Assembly: GCA_025924435.1 (NCBI GenBank)
Contig: JAICIL010000062.1
Location: 1-17,280 of the forward strand
Direction: 5' to 3'
DNA from: Chloroflexia bacterium
GTDB lineage: Bacteria > Chloroflexota > Chloroflexia > Thermomicrobiales > JALYUS01
DNA length: 17,280 nucleotides
This document shows, in pieces, positions 1-7,992 of the stretch. Made by a program: the position numbers and the translations under genes. The notes beneath the pieces were generated by a model. That model had not been told where the DNA came from and made no database searches. It saw only the letters and a program-made list of their open reading frames with translations. How positions within the stretch are numbered: the first letter of the stretch is position 1; each line of letters opens with the position of its first letter.

Positions 1-53
1 CCAACCAGCACATCGAATTGCGCGAGCGCCGCCACACGCTATCGGAGCCGTGA
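1..53 (+). CDS. possible 3' end of an unidentified gene
   Basis: A rightward frame is open from the left edge and stops with TGA at 51-53, giving 17 residues ending in LSEP. It would converge on the SET-domain gene, whose stop lies at 68. The fragment is too short to identify, and other frames are also open here, so this is only a plausible gene tail. Confidence 0.25.
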   Translation, partial: NQHIELRERRHTLSEP

Positions 54-67
54 TCGCGCGTGAACGC

Positions 68-562
68 TCATGCGTGGCCATGCCGTCGGCGGTATTCGCG
101 CCGGATGAACATAGGTGCGTAGGGCAGATACGCCGCTTGCCGCTCGTCCGGCAGTGAGAAGAAATCGCCGATCACCGGATGCGGTTCGGTGTATGCGTCG
201 CAGTGGCAGACCATCTCCCAGACATCGCCGTCGTCATGCGCGTTGAGGCGATAATCAATGGTGATTTCGTCGCCGGTGGCGATGCCCCGCCACGCATAGA
301 CTGCGTCGTTCGTGCTGTAGGCGTTCGGCAGACAGGCGTGATTAATGTAGCAGCGCGGCCTCGGCAGGATTTGGTACGTCTCGGCGGTCAATTCGCCGAG
401 ATGCTCGCGCTCCCACGGCGTGAGCGCCGCCAATTCGTCGCGATGCACGACGCGCCCCCGGAATCGCAGGATGCAATCGCCCGCATGGAAGCCGCGGCGG
501 GCGAAAACACCCTTGCCTTTCTCGCCCGCCTCTTTGACGATCACCGGATGATCCATCGCCAT
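68..562 (-). CDS. SET-domain protein
   Basis: The 164-residue product is a small stand-alone SET-domain protein. The family transfers methyl groups from S-adenosylmethionine to lysines, mostly on proteins; the bacterial substrate is unknown. Visible motifs are GKGVFA near residues 16-21, INHACLPNA at 73-81 (the NHxxxPN signature of the cofactor pocket) and GDEITIDY at 97-104, which contains the conserved tyrosine region. A CHC pair follows, but no full post-SET cysteine cluster is visible. The ATG lies 6 nt after the pyrE stop, with GAGGG a few bases upstream, so it is probably the last gene of the pyrimidine operon. The second Met, two codons in, is an alternative start. Family assignment is firm; substrate and any link to pyrimidines are unknown. 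Confidence 0.85.
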   Translation of the reverse strand: MAMDHPVIVKEAGEKGKGVFARRGFHAGDCILRFRGRVVHRDELAALTPWEREHLGELTAETYQILPRPRCYINHACLPNAYSTNDAVYAWRGIATGDEITIDYRLNAHDDGDVWEMVCHCDAYTEPHPVIGDFFSLPDERQAAYLPYAPMFIRREYRRRHGHA

Positions 563-568
563 TTGCCC

Positions 569-1156
569 TCAGCGCGGCCCCGGCTTCACGGTCGTGCCGG
601 GCTTGACGAGCGGGATGCCCGCCGCGCAGAGCGGGCAGTGATCGGGCGGGTAGGCGGCGATCTCCTCCGCGTTCAGCGCGACGAGCGGCACGCCGAAATC
701 CACCTTCCCGCCGGAGCGATCCCAGAGGACGCCGATACCGACGACCGCCACATCGTGTGCCGCGAGCGCGGCCAGTGTCTCGCGCACGCTGCCGCCCGTC
801 GTGAGGATATCGTCCACGACGAGCACCCGCGCGCCCGGCGCGAATGTCGTCCCCCGGCGGAAGGCACGGCCCGATTCCCCCTCCCGCTCCGCGTACGCCG
901 CCGCGACGCCGAGTTGCCGCGCCGTCTCGAAGGCGAGCAGGATACCGCCCGTCGTCGGCCCCGCGACGACCTCGACGCCCGCGTCCGCGAACGCGCGGAC
1001 GAACCCGCCGCAGATTTGCTCCGTCGCGCGCGGGTCGCGGAGCAGATCGAACTTCTCGACATAGGTGTCGCCGTGCAGCCCGGACGAAAAGAGGAAATGT
1101 CCCTGTTTGATCGCCCCGGCCCGCCGCAGCACCTCGCCCGCCGTCGGTTCGCCCAC
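569..1156 (-). CDS. pyrE: orotate phosphoribosyltransferase
   Basis: PyrE converts orotate and PRPP to orotidine 5'-monophosphate, the fifth step of UMP synthesis. The product is 195 residues, normal for the family. The PRPP-binding signature VLVVDDILTTGGS is present, with its acidic pair at about residues 115-116. SSGLHGDTYVEKFDLL lies near the N-terminus. The tail CPLCAAGIPLVKPG is typical of the PyrE branch in Thermus and Chloroflexota-like bacteria. I chose the GTG at 1154-1156 because GGGAGG lies about 8 nt upstream and the gene then begins 4 nt after the acetyltransferase stop. The frame stays open to 1291, but that extension overlaps the acetyltransferase and reads as arginine-rich nonsense. 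Confidence 0.95.
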   Translation of the reverse strand: MGEPTAGEVLRRAGAIKQGHFLFSSGLHGDTYVEKFDLLRDPRATEQICGGFVRAFADAGVEVVAGPTTGGILLAFETARQLGVAAAYAEREGESGRAFRRGTTFAPGARVLVVDDILTTGGSVRETLAALAAHDVAVVGIGVLWDRSGGKVDFGVPLVALNAEEIAAYPPDHCPLCAAGIPLVKPGTTVKPGPR

Positions 1157-1160
1157 TCGT

Positions 1161-1667
1161 TCACCCTCCCGATTCGTCAAGCCGCCAGACGGCCATCCGC
1201 GTCTCATAAAGATCGAAGCCGACGCGCCGGTGCATCGCCAGCGACGCCGCGTTGTCCACATGGATGCCAGCGAGGATCGCCGATGCGCCAATGGACTTTC
1301 CCCAATCGTGGAGCGTCCGGTAGAGCGCGGTCGCGATGCCGCGCCGGTGGCGATCGGGATGCACGGAGATGTCCTCCACCCAGACGGCGAGCGGCTCCAG
1401 ATCGAAATGCCGGAGCGGCTGCGCGAGCACGTAGCCGACGATCCCCCCGCCCGCTTCCGCGACGAACGAGCACGGCGTCCGCATATAGAACGCGAAGATG
1501 TCCGGCGTGATCGCCCGCTGCTCCTCCCGCCGTTCCGGTGGCGCGCTGTCCCAATCGAAGCCGAGGAAGGCGCGGGCGCTGTAGCGCATCACCGCGTCAT
1601 CGAGCGCCCGCAGCGCCGCGTAATCGCCGGATGCCACGCGCCGGATCGCGATCTCCGCCGACGTCAC
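1161..1667 (-). CDS. GNAT family N-acetyltransferase
   Basis: The 168-residue protein has the GNAT fold signature: a beta-strand ending in ISVHPDRHRRGIATALY (about 100-116), where the R-R-G-x-A loop binds the acetyl-CoA pyrophosphate, followed by VDNAASLAMHRRVGF, the usual fourth motif. The acceptor substrate cannot be read from the sequence; RimI-like protein or small-molecule acetylation are both possible. It sits between pyrD (12 nt gap) and pyrE (4 nt gap) in the same direction, so it is cotranscribed with the pyrimidine genes. The start is GTG at 1665-1667, with only a weak ribosome binding site. Confidence 0.88.
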   Translation of the reverse strand: MTSAEIAIRRVASGDYAALRALDDAVMRYSARAFLGFDWDSAPPERREEQRAITPDIFAFYMRTPCSFVAEAGGGIVGYVLAQPLRHFDLEPLAVWVEDISVHPDRHRRGIATALYRTLHDWGKSIGASAILAGIHVDNAASLAMHRRVGFDLYETRMAVWRLDESGG

Positions 1668-1679
1668 CGCGCATCCGCG

Positions 1680-2687
1680 TCAATCATCGGCACGCAGCAT
1701 CGCGACGAGGTCTGCCTCATCGGCGGCGTTCGGGGCGGTGGTGCGGAGCGGCATCGGGCCGGGGAGGGCGACGCCGATGATCTCGTTCAATGAATCCAAC
1801 CCCTCGGCGTCGAGCCACGCCGCCAGCCCGTCCAGCACGTCGAGCGCGGCGTGCGGATTGACGAACGAGGCCGTCCCGACCTGCACCGCCGTCGCCCCCG
1901 CCATGAAGAACTCCAGCGCGTCCTCGGTCGTCGCGATGCCGCCGATGCCGACGACCGGCACGGCGACCGCCTGCGCGACCTGCGCCGTCATCCAGAGCGC
2001 GACCGGCTTCACCGCCGGGCCGGAGAGGCCGCCGCCACCCGTCGTGAGGATCGGGCGGCGGCGCTTCGTGTCAATCCGCATCCCTTTCAGCGTGTTGATG
2101 AGCGTAATAGCGTCCGCCCCCGCCGCGACGACGGATTCCGCAATTGCCACAATATCCGTAACATTTGGTGAAAGTTTGACGAGCACGGGCAGCGTCGTGT
2201 TGGCGCGGACGGCCGCCGTCACCTCCCCGGCCATCGCACAATCCACACCGAACTGCATGCCGCCGACATCCACATTCGGGCAGGAGATGTTCACCTCGAT
2301 GCCCGCGATGCCTGGCGCTTCGTCCAGGAGGCGCGCCATTGCGGCGTAGTCGTCCACGTGCTCGCCGCTGATGTTGACGAGCACTTTCGTCCGCCATCGC
2401 TCCCAGATCGGCGCGTACTTGCGGATCGTCTCGTGGATGCCGGGGTTCTGGAGGCCGATGCTGTTCAGCATGCCCGCGTGCGTCTCGGCGATCCGGGGCA
2501 TCGGATTGCCCGTGCGCGGCCGGAGCGTCGTCCCCTTCGAGACGATGCCGCCGAGTCGCTGGATGTCCATGATCCGCGCGTACTCGACCCCGTAGCCGAA
2601 TGTGCCGGAGGCAACGAGCACCGGATTAGATAAGACGAGTTCGCGCGGGTTGCGCGGCGCGAGATCGGCGGCGAGGTTCACGACCAT
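1680..2687 (-). CDS. pyrD: dihydroorotate dehydrogenase, type 1B catalytic subunit
   Basis: PyrD oxidises dihydroorotate to orotate with FMN; in type 1B enzymes electrons pass to NAD through PyrK. The product is 335 residues. It shows SGTFGYG near 27-33, NSIGLQNPG at 75-83, the catalytic cysteine in EVNISCPN (C136), KLSPN, and the FMN phosphate-binding GIGGI and GATAVQVGTA segments. A catalytic cysteine, together with a pyrK neighbour, marks class 1B. The ATG at 2685-2687 overlaps the last 10 nt of pyrK and has GGAGG 7 nt upstream. The same frame stays open to 3536 across pyrK, but that extension is low-complexity shadow sequence. The C-terminus (about 20 residues after PLRTTAPN) is slightly extended. 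Confidence 0.96.
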   Translation of the reverse strand: MVVNLAADLAPRNPRELVLSNPVLVASGTFGYGVEYARIMDIQRLGGIVSKGTTLRPRTGNPMPRIAETHAGMLNSIGLQNPGIHETIRKYAPIWERWRTKVLVNISGEHVDDYAAMARLLDEAPGIAGIEVNISCPNVDVGGMQFGVDCAMAGEVTAAVRANTTLPVLVKLSPNVTDIVAIAESVVAAGADAITLINTLKGMRIDTKRRRPILTTGGGGLSGPAVKPVALWMTAQVAQAVAVPVVGIGGIATTEDALEFFMAGATAVQVGTASFVNPHAALDVLDGLAAWLDAEGLDSLNEIIGVALPGPMPLRTTAPNAADEADLVAMLRADD

Positions 2688-3466
2688 GTCAGCGCCTCCA
2701 TGCTGAATACCGGCCCCTCGGTGCAGGTGCGCTCGTAGCCGCGCTTCGTCTCGACGACGCAGCCGAGGCAGACGCCCATCCCGCACCCCATCTGCTGCTC
2801 GATGCAGACCTGCACCGGCGGCGTGCGCACGCCGCGATGCTGCTGCACCTTCGCGCGCAGCGAGATGAACATCGGGTTCGGCCCGCAGGCGAAGATGCCA
2901 TCCGTCCAATCCAGATATTCCGGCATCAGGTCCGTCACGAAGCCGCGATGGCCGAGCGTGCCGTCGTCCGTCGCGCGGATCACCTCGATCTGCTCGGGCA
3001 GATAATGCAGGGGCAGGTGCCTCTCCGCCGTCTGCGCGCCGATCAGCAGGACGATCTCCGCGCCCTTCGGCAGTTCCTCGTCCGCGAGCATGATGAGCGG
3101 CGCGATGCCGACGCCGCCCGCGACCATCAGCAGATGCCGCTGGTTCCCGGCGACCGTGAAGGCGCTGCCGAGCGGCGCGAGCAGGTCGAGGGTCTCGCCC
3201 GCTTTCCGGTCCAGCAGCCATGCCGAGCCGCGCCCGACATTCTGGACGAGGATCAGCCCCTCGTCCGTCGCCGGGTCCACGCGCAGGAGGGACATCGGGC
3301 GGCGCAGCAGCGGGTCCCATTGATCCCCGTTCCCCGCCGTGCGGATATGGACGAACTGACCCGCCCGCGCTTGCGTCGCCACATTGTGCGGCAGCCGCAC
3401 CCGCAGCACGACGCTCCCGCGCCCGGCAGGCTCGTTCTCGATGATCGGCGCGGTGAACGATTGCAC
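2678..3466 (-). CDS. pyrK: dihydroorotate dehydrogenase electron transfer subunit
   Basis: PyrK carries FAD and a [2Fe-2S] cluster and links PyrD to NAD. The 262-residue product has GQFVHI and RRPMSL (FAD binding, about 36-60), VAGGVGIAPLIML (NAD-binding Rossmann part), ACGPNPM, and a C-terminal cluster motif C-x4-C-x2-C-x11-C starting at CGMGVCLGC. The GTG at 3464-3466 is preferred because GGAGAGG lies 6 nt upstream and homology-like sequence begins right after it. The frame continues upstream to 3553, but those 29 codons translate a palindromic repeat (SPLPRGEGPGER). The ribosome binding site therefore lies inside the repeat at 3471-3506. The gene overlaps pyrD by 10 nt. Confidence 0.95.
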   Translation of the reverse strand: MQSFTAPIIENEPAGRGSVVLRVRLPHNVATQARAGQFVHIRTAGNGDQWDPLLRRPMSLLRVDPATDEGLILVQNVGRGSAWLLDRKAGETLDLLAPLGSAFTVAGNQRHLLMVAGGVGIAPLIMLADEELPKGAEIVLLIGAQTAERHLPLHYLPEQIEVIRATDDGTLGHRGFVTDLMPEYLDWTDGIFACGPNPMFISLRAKVQQHRGVRTPPVQVCIEQQMGCGMGVCLGCVVETKRGYERTCTEGPVFSMEALTWS

Positions 3467-3470
3467 GGGA

Positions 3471-3506
3471 AACCTCTCCCCCGGCCCCTCCCCGCGAGGG
3501 AGGGGT
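3471..3506. repeat. GC-rich palindromic repeat B1
   Basis: A perfect 8-bp inverted repeat, CCCCTCCC (3485-3492) and GGGAGGGG (3498-3505), surrounds a 5-nt loop CGCGA. The flank CCTCTCCCCCGG resembles the flank of the repeat at 3559-3598 read on the other strand, so the two copies are in opposite orientation. On the minus strand its edge provides the GGAGAGG used as the pyrK ribosome binding site. Confidence 0.8.
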
Positions 3507-3558
3507 GACTCGTACGGATACCGTGTCTTTCCCCAAACGCCCCGGTCTCTCAAAGTCT

Positions 3559-3598
3559 CGCTCCCCCTTCCTCGCGGGAAGGGGGCCGGGGGGTTAGG
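3559..3598. repeat. GC-rich palindromic repeat B2, directly after carB
   Basis: CCCCCTTCC at 3563-3571 pairs with GGAAGGGGG at 3577-3585 around TCGCG. The outer sequence CGCTCCCCC...GGTTAGG matches the copy inside carB at 5105-5145 almost base for base, apart from the loop and two flank bases. It begins immediately after the carB stop codon and could form a strong hairpin in the carB-pyrK message. It has no U-tract, so it is not a classical terminator. Confidence 0.85.
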
Positions 3599-6500
3599 TC
3601 AATACCCCCGCCCGACGAAACTGCGGTAATCGGGCAACGGCTGCACGGTGTACGCCTCGTTGCCGACGCGCATCGCCTCGATCATCGCGCGGGCGGTGTC
3701 CATGCTCGTGATGCAGGGGACGCCCCGCTCCACCGCCGCGCGGCGCATCAGGAAGGCGTCCGCGATCTCCCGGTCCACCGGGCCGGGTGTGTTGATGACG
3801 GCGTGGACGGTGCCGTTCGAGATCAGGTCGAGCATGTCGGGCGCACCCTGGCCGATGCGGTGCGCGATCGCCTGCACCGGGATGCCGTGCGCCTCCAGCC
3901 AGGAGGCCGTCCCTTCGGTCGCGTAGGTGTGGAAGCCCATGCGGACGAGCAGTTCCATGATCTCGGCGTACTCGTCCGTCTTGTCGCTGTCCTGCAAGGA
4001 GACGACGACGCTGCCGCGCTCCGGCAGGGACATCCCGGCGGCGGCGATCGCCTTGATGAAGGCGGGCGCGAAGGCGCGGTCAATGCCCATCGCCTCGCCG
4101 GTGGATTTCATCTCCGGCCCCAGCCCGACCTCGACGCCGCGCAACTTCGCCATCGAGAAGACCGGCGCCTTGATCGCGACGAGCGGGCGGCGAGGCCAGA
4201 GGCCGCCCGCGTATCCCTGCTCCTTCAGGCTCTTGCCGAGCATGATGTTCGTCGCCAGTTTCACCATCGGCACGCCCGTCACCTTCGAGAGGAAGGGCAC
4301 CGTGCGGCTGGCGCGCGGGTTCACCTCGATGACGTAGAGCCGCGCCCGGTAGATGACGTACTGGATATTCATCAGGCCGCGCACGCCCATCGCCAGCGCG
4401 ATCCGCGTCGTGTAATCCACGACCTGCTCGACCTCCGTCGGATACAAGTTGACGCCGGGATAGACGGCGAACGAGTCGCCCGAATGGACGCCCGCGCGCT
4501 CGATGTGTTCCATCACGCCGGGGATCAGCACGTCCGTGCCGTCGCAGATCGCGTCCACCTCGACCTCTTTACCGGCGAGATATTTGTCAATCAGCACCGG
4601 CTTATCGGAGAGCAGGACGGCGCGGCTCAGGTACGCGCGCAAATCCTCCTCGGTGTGCACAACCTCCATCGCCCGCCCGCCGAGCACGTACGATGGCCGC
4701 ACGAGGACGGGATAGCCGATCGCTTCCGCCGCGATCTCCGCGTCCAAAAGCGTGCGGACGGCGGTGCCCGGCGGCTGCGGGATGCCGACCTGCCGCAGGA
4801 ATTTCTCGAACCGCTTCCGGTCCTCCGCGAGGTCTATCGCCTCCTGCCCCGATCCGAGGATCGGCACGCCGAGCGCCGCCAGCGGCCCCGCGAGGTTGAT
4901 CGCCGTCTGCCCGCCGAACTGCAATACGACGGGCGGGGTATCGGGAGCGGCCCCTTCCCCCATCCCATCCCCCGCCGTGCGGGAGAGGGGAGATTGTTGG
5001 GCATGCGATCCGTCTGTATGTACTGTTTCTGCAATCGCGGTCGCCACCGCGCCATCACCTGATGCGAGCGCGTGGATACCGGGCGCACGGCTGTGCGCCC
5101 CTACCGCTCCCCCTTCCCCCGTGGGGAAGGGGGTTGGGGGGTTAGGCATCCCCGTCCCCTCGTGATAGAGGATGTCCATCACGCCCTCTTCATCGAGCGG
5201 CGTGATGTAGAGACGATCCGAGGTGTCGAAATCGGTGCTCACCGTCTCGGGATTGTTGTTCAGCATGATCGAGCGGACGTCCGCCGCATGGAGGGCGTGG
5301 GCCGCCTGCACGCAGGAGTAGTCGAACTCGATCCCCTGCCCGATGCGGATCGGGCCGCTGCCGATCACGACCGCCTTCGGGCCGGGGAGCGGTTCGGACT
5401 CGTCCTCATCCTCGTAGGTCGTGTAGAAGTAGGGAGTCGCCGCGTCGAACTCCGCCGCGCAGGTGTCCACCATCTTGCTCACCGGCACGATGCCGACCGA
5501 CCGCCGCCGTGCCGCGATCTGCGCTTCGGGCGTCCCCGTCAGCCGCCCGATCCAGGCGTCCCCGAAGCCCATCCGCTTCGCCTCCCAGAGCAGTTCGTCC
5601 GTCATCGGCTCCCGCGCGAGGCGGCCCTCCATCCGCACGATGGCGGCGAGGCGGCGCAGAAACCACGGGTCAATGCCCGTCGTCGCGGCGATGGTGTCCG
5701 CCGGCATGCCGCGCCGCAGTGAGGCCATCAGCGCCCAGAGCCGCTGGTCGTTCGGGCGGCGCACGAAGTCATCGAGGATGTCCGCGCCTCCGGGGCCGTC
5801 CCACGTCTGCTCTTCCCAGCCGAGGTCGCGCTCATCCCATTCGAGCGAGCGGACGGCTTTCTGGATCGCCGCCTCGAAGGAGCGGTCAATCGCCATCACC
5901 TCGCCCGTCGCCTTCATCTGCGTGCCAATCGTCCGCTCGGCGCGGTGGAACTTGTCGAACGGCCAGCGCGGGATTTTCAGCACACAGTAATCGAGCGCCG
6001 GTTCAAATGCGGCGGTCGTCTTCGCCGTCACGGCGTTCGGGATGTCCCGCAGCAACTTGCCGATGGCGATCTTCGCCGCGACGCGGGCAATCGGGTAGCC
6101 CGTCGCCTTCGAGGCGAGCGCGGAGGAGCGGCTGACGCGCGGATTGACCTCGATCACGTAGTACTGCGACGAGCGCGGGTCGAGCGCGAACTGGATGTTG
6201 CAGCCGCCCTCGATGCCGAGCGCGCGGATGATCCGCAGCGAGGCCGAGCGCAGCATCTGGTAATCGCGGTCCGAGAGCGTCTGCGACGGCGCGACGACGA
6301 TGCTGTCGCCCGTGTGGACGCCGACCGGGTCGAAGTTTTCCATGTTGCAGATCGTGATGCAGGTGTCCGCGCTGTCCCGCATCACCTCGTACTCGACCTC
6401 CTTCCAGCCGAGCAGCGACCGCTCCAGGAGGATCTGGTGGATCGGGCTGGCGTGGAGGCCGGCGAGCACCTTCGCGTCCAGATCGTCCCAACTCTCGGCG

Positions 6501-7057
6501 ATGCCGCCGCCCGTGCCGCCGAGCGTGTACGCGGGGCGAACGATCAAGGGCGGCGGGACGCTTGCTGCGAACGCGTGCGCCTCCTCGAGCGTGTGGCAGA
6601 TCGCGCTGGCAATCGCCGGTTCGCCGAGGCTCTCCAGCGTCTCCTTGAAGCGCGCGCGATCCTCCGCCTTCTTGATCGCTTCGAGCGGCGTGCCGAGCAG
6701 CCGGACGTTGTATCGGTCGAGCACGCCCGCATCCGCCAACTGGACGGCGAGGTTGAGGCCCGTCTGGCCGCCAAGCGTCGGCAAGAGTCCGTCGGGCCGC
6801 TCGCGCTGGATGATCCGCCGCAGCACGTCCACGGTCAGCGGCTCGATGTAGACGACATCCGCGATGTCTTCGTCCGTCATGATCGTCGCCGGATTGGAGT
6901 TGACGAGGACGACGCGGACACCTTCTTCGCGCAGGGCGCGGCACGCCTGCGTGCCCGCGTAGTCGAATTCCGCCGCCTGCCCGATGACAATCGGGCCGGA
7001 GCCGATCACGAAGACGGTCCGGGGCGGCGCGGGCGGGGTCTGGTCAGGCGTCGTCAC
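3599..7057 (-). CDS. carB: carbamoyl-phosphate synthase large subunit, with in-frame repeat insertion
   Basis: CarB makes carbamoyl phosphate from bicarbonate, two ATP and ammonia channelled from CarA. At 1152 residues it is about 75 longer than usual (about 1075). The first half starts with [19 protein letters not shown] and holds [11 protein letters not shown]. The second half starts at about K561 with [20 protein letters not shown] and holds [11 protein letters not shown]. The C-terminal regulatory domain ([12 protein letters not shown] onward) is complete. The extra length is about residues 637-706, between ILYHEGTG and [11 protein letters not shown], and is translated from palindromic repeats. 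The start is GTG with AGGAG 8 nt upstream. Both ATP-grasp halves keep their motifs and no stop or frameshift is seen, so the protein is probably functional. Confidence 0.97.
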   Translation of the reverse strand: MTTPDQTPPAPPRTVFVIGSGPIVIGQAAEFDYAGTQACRALREEGVRVVLVNSNPATIMTDEDIADVVYIEPLTVDVLRRIIQRERPDGLLPTLGGQTGLNLAVQLADAGVLDRYNVRLLGTPLEAIKKAEDRARFKETLESLGEPAIASAICHTLEEAHAFAASVPPPLIVRPAYTLGGTGGGIAESWDDLDAKVLAGLHASPIHQILLERSLLGWKEVEYEVMRDSADTCITICNMENFDPVGVHTGDSIVVAPSQTLSDRDYQMLRSASLRIIRALGIEGGCNIQFALDPRSSQYYVIEVNPRVSRSSALASKATGYPIARVAAKIAIGKLLRDIPNAVTAKTTAAFEPALDYCVLKIPRWPFDKFHRAERTIGTQMKATGEVMAIDRSFEAAIQKAVRSLEWDERDLGWEEQTWDGPGGADILDDFVRRPNDQRLWALMASLRRGMPADTIAATTGIDPWFLRRLAAIVRMEGRLAREPMTDELLWEAKRMGFGDAWIGRLTGTPEAQIAARRRSVGIVPVSKMVDTCAAEFDAATPYFYTTYEDEDESEPLPGPKAVVIGSGPIRIGQGIEFDYSCVQAAHALHAADVRSIMLNNNPETVSTDFDTSDRLYITPLDEEGVMDILYHEGTGMPNPPTPFPTGEGGAVGAHSRAPGIHALASGDGAVATAIAETVHTDGSHAQQSPLSRTAGDGMGEGAAPDTPPVVLQFGGQTAINLAGPLAALGVPILGSGQEAIDLAEDRKRFEKFLRQVGIPQPPGTAVRTLLDAEIAAEAIGYPVLVRPSYVLGGRAMEVVHTEEDLRAYLSRAVLLSDKPVLIDKYLAGKEVEVDAICDGTDVLIPGVMEHIERAGVHSGDSFAVYPGVNLYPTEVEQVVDYTTRIALAMGVRGLMNIQYVIYRARLYVIEVNPRASRTVPFLSKVTGVPMVKLATNIMLGKSLKEQGYAGGLWPRRPLVAIKAPVFSMAKLRGVEVGLGPEMKSTGEAMGIDRAFAPAFIKAIAAAGMSLPERGSVVVSLQDSDKTDEYAEIMELLVRMGFHTYATEGTASWLEAHGIPVQAIAHRIGQGAPDMLDLISNGTVHAVINTPGPVDREIADAFLMRRAAVERGVPCITSMDTARAMIEAMRVGNEAYTVQPLPDYRSFVGRGY
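4951..4996. repeat. palindromic repeat B4, inside carB
   Basis: An imperfect inverted repeat pairs CCCCTTCCC with GGGAGAGGGG around a C-rich centre and the hairpin-like CCGCCGTGCGG. It is translated in the carB frame as roughly [16 protein letters not shown], a peptide type often produced by such GC-rich palindromes. It forms the C-terminal side of the CarB insertion. Confidence 0.65.
5081..5104. repeat. palindromic repeat C1, inside carB
   Basis: GGGCGCAC at 5081-5088 and GTGCGCCC at 5093-5100 form a perfect 8-bp stem with loop GGCT, followed by CTAC. The same layout, a GGGCG palindrome followed by CCTAC, occurs at 14550-14573. Within carB it encodes GAHSRAPG and abuts repeat B3. Confidence 0.75.
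5105..5145. repeat. palindromic repeat B3, inside carB
   Basis: This 41-bp copy shares CGCTCCCCCTTCC, GGAAGGGGG and GGTTAGG with the repeat at 3559-3598 just after carB. On the minus strand it is read in frame as [14 protein letters not shown]. It marks the N-terminal edge of the CarB insertion. Confidence 0.85.
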
Positions 7058-7084
7058 GCGTTGCTCTCCTTAGAAACAGTCACC

Positions 7085-7209
7085 AAACCGATTGAACCGC
7101 AAAGACGCGAAGGACACGAAGGGCGCAAAGGGAAGCAAAGATTGGACATGCTTCCTCCTTTTTCTTTGCGCCCTCTGCGCTCTTTGCGTCTTTGCGGTTC
7201 AATCGGTTT
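7085..7209. repeat. long inverted repeat A1 between the 2H gene and carB
   Basis: The outer 24 bp (7085-7108 and 7186-7209) are perfect inverted copies containing ATTGAACCGCAAAGACGC. The interior keeps partly complementary runs (AAGGGCGCAAAG against CTTTGCGCCCTC). A transcript could fold into a hairpin of about 125 nt, 28 nt before the carB start. The forward reading produces the peptide NRKDAKDTKGAKG, which recurs as NRQDAKDAKG in the copy at 11739-11832. Confidence 0.88.
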
Positions 7210-7230
7210 CCTCTTTCGTGTCGGACTCCC

Positions 7231-7992
7231 TCACCCGATCAGCAGGTCGGCGATGCGGGTCAGCGGCGGGAAGTGGTCGAAATCCGAGTGCGGCACGGCG
7301 GCGAGCGTCACATAGTTCAGGCGCAGCGTGCCGACTTCCAGATCGCGGTACGGTGCGAGGATGTTCGCGACCTGCTCGGTCGGGTAGTGATCGCGGTAGT
7401 AGCAGAGCGAGAGGTGCGGCAGGTACGGCGGCGCGTTGACGGCGTCCGCCCGATCGTGTTCCGCCTCGCCGTCCGGGGCCGCCGCCTCCTCGGAGCGCGC
7501 GGAGTCGCCGAAACCCGCCAGCCCGATCTGATGCAGGACATCCACGAGCCGGTCGCGCAGCATGGGCAGGCCGTTCTTCTCGTCATGCACCTCGACGAAG
7601 GCCGCGTTGCTGAAGGAGTTAACCCCCTTGAGCGTCAATGTCAGCGGCTGGACATCGCGGAGCGCCCGGCTCGCCCGGTCCATGATCCGCGCGATGTTGC
7701 CGTTCGTCGCGCGGATCGCCGATTCGAAGCCGATGCCGAGGACGGTGATGTGCAGAAAGTGGGAGGGGAGCGACTCCTCGATGCCCGCCGCCGAGAGCGC
7801 CTCGCGGACGGGCCGCGTCGCCTGGACGATGCTGTGCCCGGTGACGGGCACGAGGAAGGCGACGTAGGACGACTTCTCCCCGCGGGCGCGCCGACCGATG
7901 CCGTGGGCGGTCTCATCGTCCGTCGTCGGGTGGGCGCGGAACTGCTCCCAGGCTTCATCGTAGGTGGTGACGTAGTGGCGTGTGGCTGTCAT
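7231..7992 (-). CDS. 2H phosphoesterase superfamily (2'-5' RNA ligase-like) protein
   Basis: The 253-residue protein has the two motifs that define the 2H fold: HIT within FLHITVLG (H81, T83) and HLS within LPHLSLCYY (H193, S195). The family includes 2'-5' RNA ligases and cyclic phosphodiesterases acting on 2',3'-cyclic or 2'-5'-linked nucleotides; the substrate here is unknown. The segment between the motifs contains an acidic, alanine-rich linker (about 163-186). The ATG at 7990-7992 has AAGGAG 10 nt upstream and overlaps the stop of the small ORF ahead of it. The frame stays open to 8184, but that part lies over carA and is not protein-like. Its place between carA and carB makes it a cotranscribed passenger or nucleotide-related partner. 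Confidence 0.85.
   Translation of the reverse strand: MTATRHYVTTYDEAWEQFRAHPTTDDETAHGIGRRARGEKSSYVAFLVPVTGHSIVQATRPVREALSAAGIEESLPSHFLHITVLGIGFESAIRATNGNIARIMDRASRALRDVQPLTLTLKGVNSFSNAAFVEVHDEKNGLPMLRDRLVDVLHQIGLAGFGDSARSEEAAAPDGEAEHDRADAVNAPPYLPHLSLCYYRDHYPTEQVANILAPYRDLEVGTLRLNYVTLAAVPHSDFDHFPPLTRIADLLIG

Noticed and set aside
179..1510. Long rightward open frame of 443 codons over the SET and pyrE genes
   Set aside because: It is arginine-rich and antisense to well-supported genes; high GC leaves such frames open by chance.
2688..3536. N-terminal extension making PyrD 618 residues, apparently a fusion
   Set aside because: The extra part lies over pyrK in another frame and is not protein-like; an ATG with GGAGG at 2685-2687 gives a normal PyrD.
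3803..7315. Several rightward frames of 200-456 codons over carB
   Set aside because: They are antisense to the motif-complete carB and show histidine/arginine/aspartate-rich low-complexity translation without recognisable domains.
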